Source of the DNA: Chloroflexota bacterium
Lineage (GTDB): Bacteria > Chloroflexota > Dormibacteria > Dormibacterales > Dormibacteraceae
NCBI GenBank assembly: GCA_005881825.1
Contig: VBEO01000058.1
Span: 1-64,000, forward strand
DNA length: 64,000 nt
Reading direction: 5' to 3'
The notes below the pieces were generated by a model, which was not told where the DNA came from, did not search any database, and saw nothing but the letters and a program-made list of their open reading frames with translations. Within the stretch, counting starts at the first letter, position 1, and each line of letters begins with the position of its first letter. Below, one piece after another: positions 15,804 to 24,747 of this stretch. A program made the translations under genes and the position numbers.

Positions 15804-17032
15804 TGGACGCCGAGGTCCTGGTGGTCGGGCTGGGCTCCATGGGCTCGATGGCGCTCTGGCGCCTGGCCGGCCGCGGCGTCAAGGCGATCGGCTTCGACCG
15901 CTTCACGCCGCCCCACACGCTGGGCTCGCACCATGGCGGCTCCCGGATCATCCGAACCGCCTACTACGAAGCCCCCGAATACGTGCCCCTGGCCCGGCGC
16001 TCCTTCGAGCTCTGGCGCGACCTCGAGAAGGAGACCGGGCAGAGGCTGCTGGTGATGACCGGCGGCCTGCACATGGGGCCGCCCGGCTCGCCCGAGTTCG
16101 ATGGCGCCCTGCTCAGCGCCCGCCAGCACGGAGTCGAGCACGAGGTGCTGGACGCGGAGGAGGTGCGGCGCCGCTTCCCACAGCACGCGCTGCGGCCCGA
16201 CGAGATGGGAGTGCTGGAGACGGATGCCGGCTACCTGCTGCCGGAGGCCTGTATCGCCACCGCACTGGACCGGGCTCAGGACCTGGGCGCCGAAGCCTAT
16301 TTCGACGTCCAGGTCACCGCAGTCGAGCCGGTGGACGGTGGGGTCGCGGTGACCGCGGGTGACCGTCGCTGGACGGCCCGGCGAGCCGTGGTGGCGGCCG
16401 GGGTCTGGAACTCCAAGCTCGAGCTTCCCGACCTGGGCGTGCCGCTCCGCATCAAGCGACAGACCCAGGCCTGGTTTCGAACCTCGCAGCCGGAGCTGCA
16501 CAGCCCGGAGCGGGCGCCGGTCTTCATCCGGCACGGCCTGGAGCCGGGCACGGACCTCGCCTACGGCTTCCCGAGCCTCGACGGCAGCACCATCAAGATC
16601 GGAGTCTTCGAAGCCGTCGAGTTGGAGGTCGACCCGGACACCGTCGATCGCACACCCGGGGCCTCCGACTACGCGGCGGTTTCCAGGTTCGTCAAGGCGG
16701 GCATGCCCGACCTGGACCCCGAGCCCGAGCGAGCGGCGGTCTGCCTGCAGGAGTTCACGCCCGATCACCACTTCGTGGTCGAGCCGCTGCGCGCGGCGCC
16801 GGCCATCACCGTCCTGGTCGGCTTCTCCGCCCACGGCTTCAAGTTCGCCTCGGTGCTCGGCGAGGCCGCCGCCGACTTCGCGCTCGAGGGCGGCACGGAT
16901 CTGGCCGTCGGGCACCTGTCGGCCACCAGGTTCGCACTGTGTTCGAGGCGCGCGACCGGGTGGGCGGGCGCGTGTTCACGATCCGGGATGGGCTGCACGA
17001 CGGCCAGTACGCCGACGTGGGGGCCGAGATGA
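15803..17032 (+). CDS. Sarcosine/N-methylamino-acid oxidase-like flavoprotein, with aberrant 3' end
   Basis: The protein opens EVLVVGLGSMGSMALWRLAGRG, has the MSOX/SolA signature SHHGGSRIIRTAYYEAPEY, and closes with TPDHHFVVEP and GFSAHGFKFASVLGEAAADFALEG, all typical of monomeric sarcosine oxidase and N-methyltryptophan oxidase. Expected chemistry is oxidative N-demethylation or imino/amino acid oxidation. Homology ends at about residue 377 (LSATRF, near 16935), where family members normally stop. The last 32 codons are out-of-frame translation of the next amine oxidase gene. The native stop therefore appears to have been removed with the start of the neighbour. Confidence 0.85.
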   Translation: MDAEVLVVGLGSMGSMALWRLAGRGVKAIGFDRFTPPHTLGSHHGGSRIIRTAYYEAPEYVPLARRSFELWRDLEKETGQRLLVMTGGLHMGPPGSPEFDGALLSARQHGVEHEVLDAEEVRRRFPQHALRPDEMGVLETDAGYLLPEACIATALDRAQDLGAEAYFDVQVTAVEPVDGGVAVTAGDRRWTARRAVVAAGVWNSKLELPDLGVPLRIKRQTQAWFRTSQPELHSPERAPVFIRHGLEPGTDLAYGFPSLDGSTIKIGVFEAVELEVDPDTVDRTPGASDYAAVSRFVKAGMPDLDPEPERAAVCLQEFTPDHHFVVEPLRAAPAITVLVGFSAHGFKFASVLGEAAADFALEGGTDLAVGHLSATRFALCSRRATGWAGACSRSGMGCTTASTPTWGPR

Positions 17033-18087
17033 TCTACCACGGCCAGGACAACATCCTGAACCTGGTGGCCGCCCAGGGATTGGAGCTGACGACCGAGTTC
17101 AGCCTGGGCACCGATACCCCGGACATCATCTTCCACGGCCACCGGCTGTCGAAGGAGGCGAGCGCCGAGCTTGCGCAGGAGCTGCGGGACGGGGTCAAAC
17201 GCACCCCACCCGGCTTCTACGAGACGGTGGCCCAGTGGTCGCGCCGCGCCCGGCTTTCCGAAGACGCGGGCAAGCTGCTGGAGGCTATCGCCCAGGGCAC
17301 CCCGGCCGCGCCGCTGCGGCTGGCCGACTCGCAGGAGCTGAACGTCGAGCTCTCCTGGGGCAAGGGCTACCGCAAGATCAAGGGCGGCAACGACCGCCTG
17401 CCCCAGGCCCTGGCGCGCGGCCTCGACGTCCGCCTGAACCAGCTGGTGCGGGTGATCGGCCACGGGTCCGGCGGCGTCACCGTGGAAACCGAACGCGAGA
17501 CCTTCCACGGCGACCGGGCGCTGGTCACGGTGCCGGGGCCACTGGTGCAGGAGCTGGGCTTCGACCCGGTGCTGCCGGCGGAAAAGATCCAGGCCCTACT
17601 CCAGCTGCGCTACGGCAACGGCACCCGGATCGTGTCGCAGTTCAAGGAGCGCGACCTGGTGCGGGAGGCGATCGGCCTCGGCTGCTTCACCGACCGCATG
17701 CCCGGCTACATCATGGAGCAGACCATGCAGCAGCCAGGCGAGCACGTGGTGATCAGCGGCCTGGCCGCCGGCGACGTGGAGCCCGCGCTGATGACGGAGG
17801 AGCAGATCCTGGACGCTTTCGACGAGACCATCAGCGCGGCCGTCGGCAGGCAGGTGCGCCGGGCTTACGGGTACGTCAAGAACTGGACCCAGGACCCGCT
17901 CACACGATCGGTGGTGCGCGCGCCCCTGGGCGACCAGCGGGAGACCGTGCTGCCGGAGATCAGGCGGCCGGTCGGCGACCGCCTCTTCTTCGCCGGCGAG
18001 TACACCGATGACCGGATCGGACCGGGCGGGATGGAGGGCGCCATCAAGTCCGCCTACCGCGTCAGCCGGGAGCTGCTCGATGGATAG
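16939..18087 (+). pseudogene. Flavin amine oxidase lacking its N-terminal FAD-binding loop
   Basis: From GTG 16939 the frame reads FEARDRVGGRVF, the second FAD motif of amine oxidases, and ends with RLFFAGEYTDDRIGPGGMEG, the normal C-terminus. The first motif GxGxxG and its strand, always about 25-30 residues before this point, is missing. In this frame the upstream bases read only GHQVRT before entering the SolA-like gene. The 382-codon remnant is about 35-40 residues short. A deletion joining the end of the SolA-like gene to codon about 30 of this gene explains both. As it stands the product should not bind FAD normally. It overlaps the next gene by 8 bp. Confidence 0.75.
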
Positions 18088-19192
18088 CGCGGACGAGCTT
18101 CTCCTGATCCCGGGACCGGTCTCGATCGACGACGAGATCCTGGAGGTGCTGGGGCGGCCGGTCATGGCTCACTACGGCGACGCCTGGACCGAGCTTTATC
18201 ACCGCACCGTCGCCAACATGCAGACGGTCTTCCGGACGCGCAACGAGGTTCACCTCGTGTTCGGTCCCGGCCAGGCGGCCATCGAGATGGCGATCGCCAG
18301 CGTGCTCGCGCCCGGCGACAAGCTGATCGCACCCAGCAACGGCCTCTTCGGCGACCGGCTGCACATGGTGGCCAATGCGCACGGCATCGAGGCGGTGCGG
18401 ATCACGCCGCCGCCGCGGGAGGCGGTTTCGGTCGAGTCGGTGCGGGAAGCGCTCGACCAGCATCCGGACGCCCGAGCGGTGGCGATAGTCCACCACGAGA
18501 CCTCGATGGGCGTCATGAACCCGGTGCGCGAGATCGCGGAGCTGGCGCGTGAGCGGGGCGCGCTGACCATCGTGGATGCCGTCTCCTCGGCAGGCGGCAC
18601 CGACCTCGACGTCGACGGCTGGGAGATCGATCTGTGCGTGACCACCGGCAACAAGTGCCTGGCCGGCCCGATCGGAGTCGCCCCGATTGCGATCGGACCG
18701 CGGGCGATCGCCGCCAACGAGGACGGGCGGCCGAAGACGGCGGGCTGGTACCTGGATTTCGCGACCTGGCGGCAGCACGCCGAGATGTGGAAGACCTGGC
18801 ACCCGCACCCGACCACCATGCCCACGAACGTGATCCGGGCGCTCGACGTCTCGGTGCGCCGGGTGCTCGAGGTCGGGCTGGACGAGCACATCCGGCGCCA
18901 GCGCGCGGCCCGAGACACCGTGCGCGAGGGGCTGCGCGAGATGGGCTTCGAGATGATGGTGCCCGACGAGGTCGCCTCGCCGGTGACCACCGCAGCGCTC
19001 GGTCTGCGCGGCATGGACGTTCACGATTACATGCGCTGGTTGCTCGATGAGCACGACCTCCGCATCGGCGGCGGTCTGGGCCCCTGGGCCGACAGCGCGT
19101 TCCGGGTGGGCCACATGGGCCGCGCCAAGGAGCCGGAGGTGGTCGACCGGTACCTGGCGCTCACGCAGGAGTACATCCAGTCGCGGACGTAG
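18080..19192 (+). CDS. Class V aminotransferase (alanine/serine-glyoxylate type)
   Basis: This 370-residue PLP enzyme begins LLLIPGPVSIDDEILEVLGRP, the standard alanine-glyoxylate/serine-glyoxylate aminotransferase opening. It has VHHETSMGVMNPVREIAELA, VDAVSSAGGTDLDVD with the PLP-ring Asp, and the Schiff-base Lys in TTGNKCLAGPIG. The end RIGGGLGPWADSAFRVGHMG is also conserved. It would transfer an amino group to glyoxylate or pyruvate. ATG 18080 overlaps the amine oxidase stop. Its TAG stop overlaps the next FAD gene in the -1 frame. Confidence 0.85.
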   Translation: MDSADELLLIPGPVSIDDEILEVLGRPVMAHYGDAWTELYHRTVANMQTVFRTRNEVHLVFGPGQAAIEMAIASVLAPGDKLIAPSNGLFGDRLHMVANAHGIEAVRITPPPREAVSVESVREALDQHPDARAVAIVHHETSMGVMNPVREIAELARERGALTIVDAVSSAGGTDLDVDGWEIDLCVTTGNKCLAGPIGVAPIAIGPRAIAANEDGRPKTAGWYLDFATWRQHAEMWKTWHPHPTTMPTNVIRALDVSVRRVLEVGLDEHIRRQRAARDTVREGLREMGFEMMVPDEVASPVTTAALGLRGMDVHDYMRWLLDEHDLRIGGGLGPWADSAFRVGHMGRAKEPEVVDRYLALTQEYIQSRT

Positions 19193-20364
19193 TCGTCGTC
19201 GGGGCCGGGATCGTCGGGGTCAGCACCGGCTTCAACCTGGCCCGCCTGGGCGCCGGGAAGATCGTCGTGCTGGAGCGGGAAGGCGTGGCCGCCCAGGCCT
19301 CGCGCCTCTCGGCCGGGCTGGTGCGCACCCACTACTCGAACGCGCCCGAGGCGCGGCTGGCGCTGGCCGGTCTGAAATGGTTCGAGAACTGGGCCGAGCT
19401 GGTCGGCGGCGAGGTCCCGTTCTGGCGCACCGGCCTGCTGAACCCGGTCGCCCGCGAGGACCACGACAAGCTGCGGCGCAACGTGGCCATGCTGCAGGCG
19501 GTCGGCGTGGAGACCGAGCTGATCGGCCCCGAGGAGATGGTCGAGCTGGAGCCGGCCATCCACGCCAAAGAGGACGACCTGGCGGCCTATGAGCCGCGCA
19601 GCGGGTATGCCGACCCGGGCGCGACCACACACGCCGTGGCTGGGGCGGCGCGGCGGCTGGGCGTGGAGATAGCCGAGGGCGTAGAGGTGACCCGGATCCT
19701 GGTCGAGGGCGACCGGGTCACCGGGGTGGAGACCCCGGCCCGACGGGTCGCGGCGCCTGCCGTGGTGCTCGCCAACGGCGCCTGGTCGGTGCCCCTGGCG
19801 CGTGCGGTGGGCGTGGAGATCCCGATCGAAAGCGTCGGCGTGCGCCTCGCCTTCGTGCGCCGGCCGCCCGACCTGCGCCCGGGCTGGGGCGGGCATGCGG
19901 TGGTGCTCGACCGCGCCCACGGCGCCTACACCCGGCCCGAGGGCGCGGACCATAGCCTGCTCGGGCTGTCAGGAGCGCGGGTCCCTCTGACGGCGCCCGA
20001 CCGCTACGACAGCGAGGCGCGACCGGACGCCGAGTTCGAGCAGCTGGCGCGTTCCCAGCTCGCGTTGCGCTTCCCGAGCTTCGCCGAGGCGCCGGTGGTG
20101 GCGCACCGAAGCGGGCCCATCGACATCACGCCCGACCTCTGCGCGATCATCGATCGCGTCCAGCCGGAGGGGCTGTACCTGGCGGTGGGCATGAGCGGCT
20201 CGGGCTTCAAGAAGGGCCCGGCGATCGGGCAGTGCGTGGCCGAGATGGTCTTGCACGGGGAGTCGCGGACGGTGCCCATCCCCGAGTTCCGGCTCAGCCG
20301 GTTCGCCGAGAATGACCTGATTCGGGGCGACGTGTACTCGGGTCCCTTCAACCTCGTGCACTAA
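19180..20364 (+). CDS. DAO-family FAD oxidoreductase (sarcosine oxidase beta-like)
   Basis: Homology begins ADVVVVGAGIVGVSTGFNLARLG (FAD motif), then VLEREGVAAQASRLSAGLVRTHYSN, the SoxB-like segment, and ends AVGMSGSGFKKGPAIGQCVAEM. Product length is 394 if read from GTC 19180. The first canonical start is GTG 19267, which would cut off the FAD motif. GTC 19180 is preceded by AGGAG at 19167-19171 with 8-bp spacing and gives the family-like start 'MADVVVVGAG'. GTA 19189, in a GTAG overlap with the previous stop, is the other option. The likely substrate is an amino acid or N-methyl amino acid. Confidence 0.85.
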   Translation, partial: VADVVVVGAGIVGVSTGFNLARLGAGKIVVLEREGVAAQASRLSAGLVRTHYSNAPEARLALAGLKWFENWAELVGGEVPFWRTGLLNPVAREDHDKLRRNVAMLQAVGVETELIGPEEMVELEPAIHAKEDDLAAYEPRSGYADPGATTHAVAGAARRLGVEIAEGVEVTRILVEGDRVTGVETPARRVAAPAVVLANGAWSVPLARAVGVEIPIESVGVRLAFVRRPPDLRPGWGGHAVVLDRAHGAYTRPEGADHSLLGLSGARVPLTAPDRYDSEARPDAEFEQLARSQLALRFPSFAEAPVVAHRSGPIDITPDLCAIIDRVQPEGLYLAVGMSGSGFKKGPAIGQCVAEMVLHGESRTVPIPEFRLSRFAENDLIRGDVYSGPFNLVH

Positions 20365-20375
20365 GGGAGAAAGGC

Positions 20376-21311
20376 GTGGCGCGCAAGTTCCAGTTCGGCA
20401 TCTGCACCGACCAGAACATGACCTGGGAGAAGACGGTCCAGCGCTGGCAGCAGTTCGAGGAGATGGGCTTCCACAGCGCCTGGCTCTGCGACCACCTGAT
20501 CCAGCCCAGCCGGCCGGAAGGGCCGTACTTCGAGGCCTGGACCCTGCTGGCGGGCCTGGCCGCGCGCACGAAGAAGATCCGGATCGGAGTGCTGGTCACC
20601 TCCAACACGTTCCGCTACCCCTCGGTACTGGCCAAGGAGGTGGTCACTGTCGACCACATCTCCCGCGGACGGCTTGAGTTCGGCTTCGGGGCGGGCTGGT
20701 ACGAGCCTGAGCACCGGATGTTCGGGCTGCCCTTCCCGGAGACGCGGGAGCTGGTGGGGCGCTTCCGGGAGGCGGTGGAGCTGATCGACAAGGCGATGCG
20801 GAATGACGTGAGCTCCTATGAGGGGCGGTACTACCGGACCGAGGGCCTGCGCAACCGGCCGGCGCCGGTGCAGAAGCCCCGGCCGCCATTTCTGCTGGGC
20901 GCCTTCGGGCCGCAGATGCTGAAGATCGTGGCGCGCTACGCCGACACCTGGAACGCCTTCGGGACCCCGCAGGAGATGCGCGAGCGGAACCAGCTGCTGG
21001 ACGAATACTGCGCGGAGCTGGGGCGCGATCCGGAGACGCTCGACCGCTCGCTGTACTACTGGGTGCCCAAGGCCGACCTCGACCCGTGGGCTTCGCCGCA
21101 GGCCTTCGAGGAGGTGCTGGGGCCCTACATCGAGGCGGGGGTCAACCAGTTCCTTGTCGACCAGCCTTCGGACAAGCAGTTCAAGGTGCTGGAGAAGATC
21201 GCGGCCGACCTGGTGCCCCGCCTCCGCCGCCGGAAGCCGCACCCCACGACCCAGGGCGTCTCCATCGACACCAAGACCTGGCGGAAGCCCCAGGACCACG
21301 TGGCGAGCTAA
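20376..21311 (+). CDS. LLM-class F420/FMN-dependent oxidoreductase
   Basis: The 311-residue luciferase-like TIM barrel protein contains FQFGICTDQNMTWEKTVQRW, the TKKIRIGVLVTSNTFRYPSVLAKE strand-helix, and ISRGRLEFGFGAGWYEPEH, where LLM proteins bind the flavin or deazaflavin. The subgroup matches F420-dependent TIGR03560-like enzymes, but cofactor identity is inferred. GTG 20376 follows a GGGAGAAAGG Shine-Dalgarno, which is one of the stronger ribosome sites in this cluster. It ends the plus-strand run and is followed by a palindromic region before the convergent EamA gene. Confidence 0.85.
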   Translation: MARKFQFGICTDQNMTWEKTVQRWQQFEEMGFHSAWLCDHLIQPSRPEGPYFEAWTLLAGLAARTKKIRIGVLVTSNTFRYPSVLAKEVVTVDHISRGRLEFGFGAGWYEPEHRMFGLPFPETRELVGRFREAVELIDKAMRNDVSSYEGRYYRTEGLRNRPAPVQKPRPPFLLGAFGPQMLKIVARYADTWNAFGTPQEMRERNQLLDEYCAELGRDPETLDRSLYYWVPKADLDPWASPQAFEEVLGPYIEAGVNQFLVDQPSDKQFKVLEKIAADLVPRLRRRKPHPTTQGVSIDTKTWRKPQDHVAS

Positions 21312-21323
21312 CTCCTACCCACA

Positions 21324-21373
21324 TCCCGGGATATCGCTCAATCGACGGTCTTTCGATGGGAAATATCCCGGGA
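21324..21373. repeat. Nested inverted repeat between convergent genes
   Basis: TCCCGGGATAT (21324-21334) is exactly complementary to ATATCCCGGGA (21363-21373). Inside is a second stem ATCGA/TCGAT. Each arm is itself palindromic (TCCCGGGA), and the two arm centres lie 42 bp apart. It fills the gap between the stops at 21311 and 21380, so a two-way terminator is the simplest reading; an operator-like pair is the alternative. Confidence 0.6.
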
Positions 21374-21379
21374 CATCGA

Positions 21380-22237
21380 TCAGGGCTCGAAGGGTGGGAT
21401 CGCCTCCCGGCGCCACTGCATGAGGATCACCGCCGCCAGCACCAGCACCGCGCCCACTCCCTGAAAGACGTTCAAGCGGTCGCCTAACAGGGCCGCGGCC
21501 AGGCCCACCGTGACGGCCGGCTCGACCGTGCTCATGATGGCGGCGCGGGTCGCGCCGACACGGGCCAGGCCGGCCAGGAAAAGCGAGATGCCGACCATCG
21601 AGGGCAGCAGCGCGACCGCCGTCACCACCGCCCAGGCGGCCACCGACTGAGGCAGCGTGCGCGGGCCCGCTACCAGCAGCACGGCGACCATCGTGATGGC
21701 GCCACCAACATGCACCAGCACGCTGGAGACCACCGTGGGCACCCCCTTGGTCACCCGCTCGCCCGCCAGGATGTACACCGAGTAGAGGAGCGGAGACCCA
21801 AAAGCCAGGATCAGCGCCCAGCCGGCCCGCAGCTGCACCGCGCCCACCAGCAGCGCCAGCCCCACGAAGGTCGCCACCAGCGCGAGCACGATGCGGCGGT
21901 TCATCTCGCCGCCCACGAAAATCCAGGCGCCGATCGCGACCAGCGCCGGGTAGATGTACGCGATCAGCTCCATCAAGGAGGCGGGCATCACCGTCAACGC
22001 GCTGAAAAAGGCCAGCGCCGTGGCCGCGTAGACCAACCCCAAGCCCGCCACCGGTAGCGAGCGCACAGTGCCCAGCTGCCAGGGGCGCTGGCCGACCGCC
22101 AGCGCGATCACCGAGAGGCCGGCGCTCGCGATCACAAACCGAAAGGCCAGGAGCTGCAGCGGGGTGACGCCGTTGGCGTAGGCGTACTTGCCGAGGATCG
22201 GGATGGTGCCGAAGGCAACCGCGGACGCCAGCACCAT
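21380..22237 (-). CDS. EamA/DMT-family transporter
   Basis: A 285-residue polytopic membrane protein with about ten hydrophobic helices in two repeats of the EamA domain. Repeat 1 begins SAVAFGTIPILGKYAYANG with PLQLLAFRF, and repeat 2 includes GSPLLYSVYILAGERV and STVEPAVTVGLAAALLGDRL, the hallmark end of EamA proteins. DMT transporters export amino acids or other metabolites. Homologous sequence may begin a few codons before ATG 22237, within the 22 bp after the upstream stop. It follows the BBE oxidoreductase on the same strand. Confidence 0.85.
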   Translation of the reverse strand: MVLASAVAFGTIPILGKYAYANGVTPLQLLAFRFVIASAGLSVIALAVGQRPWQLGTVRSLPVAGLGLVYAATALAFFSALTVMPASLMELIAYIYPALVAIGAWIFVGGEMNRRIVLALVATFVGLALLVGAVQLRAGWALILAFGSPLLYSVYILAGERVTKGVPTVVSSVLVHVGGAITMVAVLLVAGPRTLPQSVAAWAVVTAVALLPSMVGISLFLAGLARVGATRAAIMSTVEPAVTVGLAAALLGDRLNVFQGVGAVLVLAAVILMQWRREAIPPFEP

Positions 22238-22259
22238 GGCCGCGCCCGAGCGCGAGAGC

Positions 22260-23567
22260 CTAGGCGTGGGCGGACTCGGCCGGCCGGATGTTCTGGTTCA
22301 GGCGGAGGATGTTGTGCGGGTCGTAGCGGGCCTTCACCCGCGCCAGCCGGTCGTAGATCTCAGGGCCGTAGGCGGCGCGGATGCGCTCCTCGGGCTCGGC
22401 CAGCAGGTAGTTCACATAGGCGCCGCCGGCGAGGTGGGGCTGAATAGCGGCGAAGCTGTCGCGGGCCCAGGCCAGGTTCTCCGCATCGGCCGCCGGGTCG
22501 AGCCACTTGGCGTTGAAGAGCAGGTTGTAGGTGGCGCCGTGGAAGCCGACCGCCGCCGAGGCGGGATCTGTGCGATGGACCTGGCCGTGCAGGTGCTCGA
22601 GCTGGATCTGCGCCAGCGGTGACCGGCGCCCGTCGCAGGACGCGACCAGGACCTCGATGGCCCCGTCGCTGAGCTCGGCCATGCCGTTGGACTTCCAGTA
22701 GTTGCGCTGCCCCCAGGGCGAGATCGCGTCGTATGTGCGCTGAGCCTCGACATACGACCTGCGCACGGCCGCGTCATTGATGGGATTACGCGCGCGCAGC
22801 GCCGCGTAAACGGCAGGCGCGCGGTCCAGGTCGCCGGTCCAGCAGGTGAGCAGCGTGATGCGCGGCTCCCCGTCGGCCCCGCTGCGCAGCAGGAGGTCGC
22901 AGCTCATCTCATCAGGCAGCCCGGCGCAGTACTCGCGATAGAACCTCAGGAACCCGCGCGGATCGTCGTAGGCGAACTCCACCGGGCCCGCCACCACCTC
23001 ACCCTGCGGATAAACGACAAACTCGAAGCTGGTGACGACCCCGAAGTTGCCGCCGCCGCCGCGCAGCGCCCACAGCAGCTCGGCATCGGCGGTCACCAGG
23101 TCGCCGCCCGCGGTGACCATCTCGGCGCCGACCAGGTTGTCGCAGGTGAGGCCGTGCTTGCCCCGCAGCACGCCGATGCCGCCGCCCAGCGTCAGGCCGG
23201 CCAGGCCGGTGCTGGAGACGATGCCGCCTGGCGTCGCCAGCCCGTGCGCCTGGGTGGCGGCGTCGAAGTCGCCCCAGGTGGCGCCGCCGCCGGCCCAGGC
23301 GAGCCGCGAGGCGGCATCGACGCGCACGCCGCGCATGCCGCCCAGGTGGATCACCAGCCCGCCCTCGCAGACGCCGTTGCCGGCCACGTTGTGGCCGCCG
23401 CCGCGCACCGAGACCGGCAGGCCGTCGGAGGCGGCCCGCTCCAGGGCGCGACGCACGTCATCCGCCGTCTCGCAAATCGCGATCAGCGCGGGCCGGCGAT
23501 CGATCATGCCGTTGAAGACGCGCCGGCCCTCGTCGTAGCCGGCGTCGCCGGGCCGGACCAGTCTCAC
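22260..23567 (-). CDS. BBE-like FAD-linked oxidase (PCMH-type FAD domain)
   Basis: This 435-residue berberine-bridge-enzyme-like flavoprotein has the flavinylation site VSVRGGGHNVAGNGVCEGG with His for 8-alpha-histidyl-FAD. It continues GGATWGDFDAATQAHGLATP and GLTLGGGIGVLRGKHGLTCDN, and the BBE C-terminal domain ends YDRLARVKARYDPHNILRLNQNI. The second (cysteinyl) FAD attachment position near GGIVSSTGLAGLTLGGG has no Cys, so FAD is expected to be singly linked. The GTG start overlaps the MFS stop as GTGA. The substrate (sugar, alkaloid-like or other alcohol/amine) is unknown. Confidence 0.85.
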   Translation of the reverse strand: MRLVRPGDAGYDEGRRVFNGMIDRRPALIAICETADDVRRALERAASDGLPVSVRGGGHNVAGNGVCEGGLVIHLGGMRGVRVDAASRLAWAGGGATWGDFDAATQAHGLATPGGIVSSTGLAGLTLGGGIGVLRGKHGLTCDNLVGAEMVTAGGDLVTADAELLWALRGGGGNFGVVTSFEFVVYPQGEVVAGPVEFAYDDPRGFLRFYREYCAGLPDEMSCDLLLRSGADGEPRITLLTCWTGDLDRAPAVYAALRARNPINDAAVRRSYVEAQRTYDAISPWGQRNYWKSNGMAELSDGAIEVLVASCDGRRSPLAQIQLEHLHGQVHRTDPASAAVGFHGATYNLLFNAKWLDPAADAENLAWARDSFAAIQPHLAGGAYVNYLLAEPEERIRAAYGPEIYDRLARVKARYDPHNILRLNQNIRPAESAHA

Positions 23568-24727
23568 GCCGCGGCGGTGGCGGCTCGGGAGCGGACGACC
23601 AGGCGCGGCACCAGCACCCCGAGCACGGCCATCAGTATGCCGCCGCCGATGGAGGGCCAGAAGGCGGTGGTGACCTGGTGCGTGGCGTCGACGAGCGTCC
23701 CCGCCGCCACCGGGCTCGCGAAGGAGAGCAGGTAGCCGAACGTGAACACGATCGCCGAGATCGCGGCCGCGTCCGTCTCGCTGCGAGCCACGAGGGGCGG
23801 CAGAGCCATCGAGCCCACGAAGGCGCCGGCGCACCCCAAGCCGAGCAGAAAGGCGAGCGCCCAGGCCAGGTCGCGCAGGCCGAGGGCCAGACCTGTGGCG
23901 CCGGCGATGGTGAGCAGTCCCATGGCCAGGTACCAGGCCGCCGAGGTCGCGTACGGCCAGGTCAGGGCGGGCAGGACGAACAGGGGCACGATGGACAGGA
24001 AGTTCAGGCAGGTGAAAACGAGGGATACGTAGGCAGGATCCCTGCCCGCCAGCAGGAACGGCAGCCAGGCCGCCGCCCCGAAGTAGGCCAGGTTCTGGAA
24101 CGTGAAGAGTGCGGTCACCTGCCAGGCGCGGGGATTGCGGAGGGCGTCGCGGATGCGCACCTCGGGCACCGGCGAGTCGGCGCGAGGAGTCAGCAACGCC
24201 CAGAGCAGCGCGATCGACAAGGCCAGCGCACCCCACGCCACGAAGCTGCCGCGCCAGCCCACGACCTGCGCCACGAAGGGCGTGGCAGCGGCGCCGATGG
24301 TGCCGCCCATGAGGATGCCGTTGCTGTAGACCGAGGCGGCGCGGTCGAGCGAGCCCGAGAACCAGCGCCGTATAAGCACCGCGATCGCAGGCTGCACCAG
24401 CGACGCCGACAGCGAGAGCAGGATCGTGCCGGCGAAAACCCAGAAGCCCTGCGGCGGCAGCAGGCGCAGCAGAGAGGCGGCGCCGATGCCCGCGGCGGTG
24501 AGCGTGACCACGCGGCGCGCGCCCAGCCAGCGGCCGACCACCGTGCCCGGAATCGAGCCCAGCCCCAGCATCGCGATCGCCGCCGAGGTGAGGGCGCCGG
24601 TGGCGGTGAAGCTGAGCCCAAGCTCGTGGCGGATGTCGGGCAGCACCGGCTGCAGGGCGAAGATGGCCAGCCGCAGGTTGTTGGCGACCAGCCAGAGCAT
24701 CGCAAACACCAACCACTCCCTCTTCAC
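23564..24727 (-). CDS. MFS transporter (CynX/NimT-like)
   Basis: A 387-residue protein with about twelve transmembrane helices. Motif-A-like GSIPGTVVGRWLGARRVV lies between helices 2 and 3. It has LPDIRHELGLSFTATGALTSA at the first loop, as in CynX/NimT-type permeases, and VLIRRWFSGSLDRAASVYSNGILMGG at helix 4-5. These transporters move cyanate, nitroimidazoles or small organic solutes, but no substrate can be assigned here. GTG 24727 was chosen because it begins the first helix; longer starts run into the UroD start region. It is in an operon with the BBE and probably the EamA gene. Confidence 0.8.
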   Translation of the reverse strand: MKREWLVFAMLWLVANNLRLAIFALQPVLPDIRHELGLSFTATGALTSAAIAMLGLGSIPGTVVGRWLGARRVVTLTAAGIGAASLLRLLPPQGFWVFAGTILLSLSASLVQPAIAVLIRRWFSGSLDRAASVYSNGILMGGTIGAAATPFVAQVVGWRGSFVAWGALALSIALLWALLTPRADSPVPEVRIRDALRNPRAWQVTALFTFQNLAYFGAAAWLPFLLAGRDPAYVSLVFTCLNFLSIVPLFVLPALTWPYATSAAWYLAMGLLTIAGATGLALGLRDLAWALAFLLGLGCAGAFVGSMALPPLVARSETDAAAISAIVFTFGYLLSFASPVAAGTLVDATHQVTTAFWPSIGGGILMAVLGVLVPRLVVRSRAATAAA

Positions 24728-24747
24728 CGACAGGCATGCTAGGGGCC

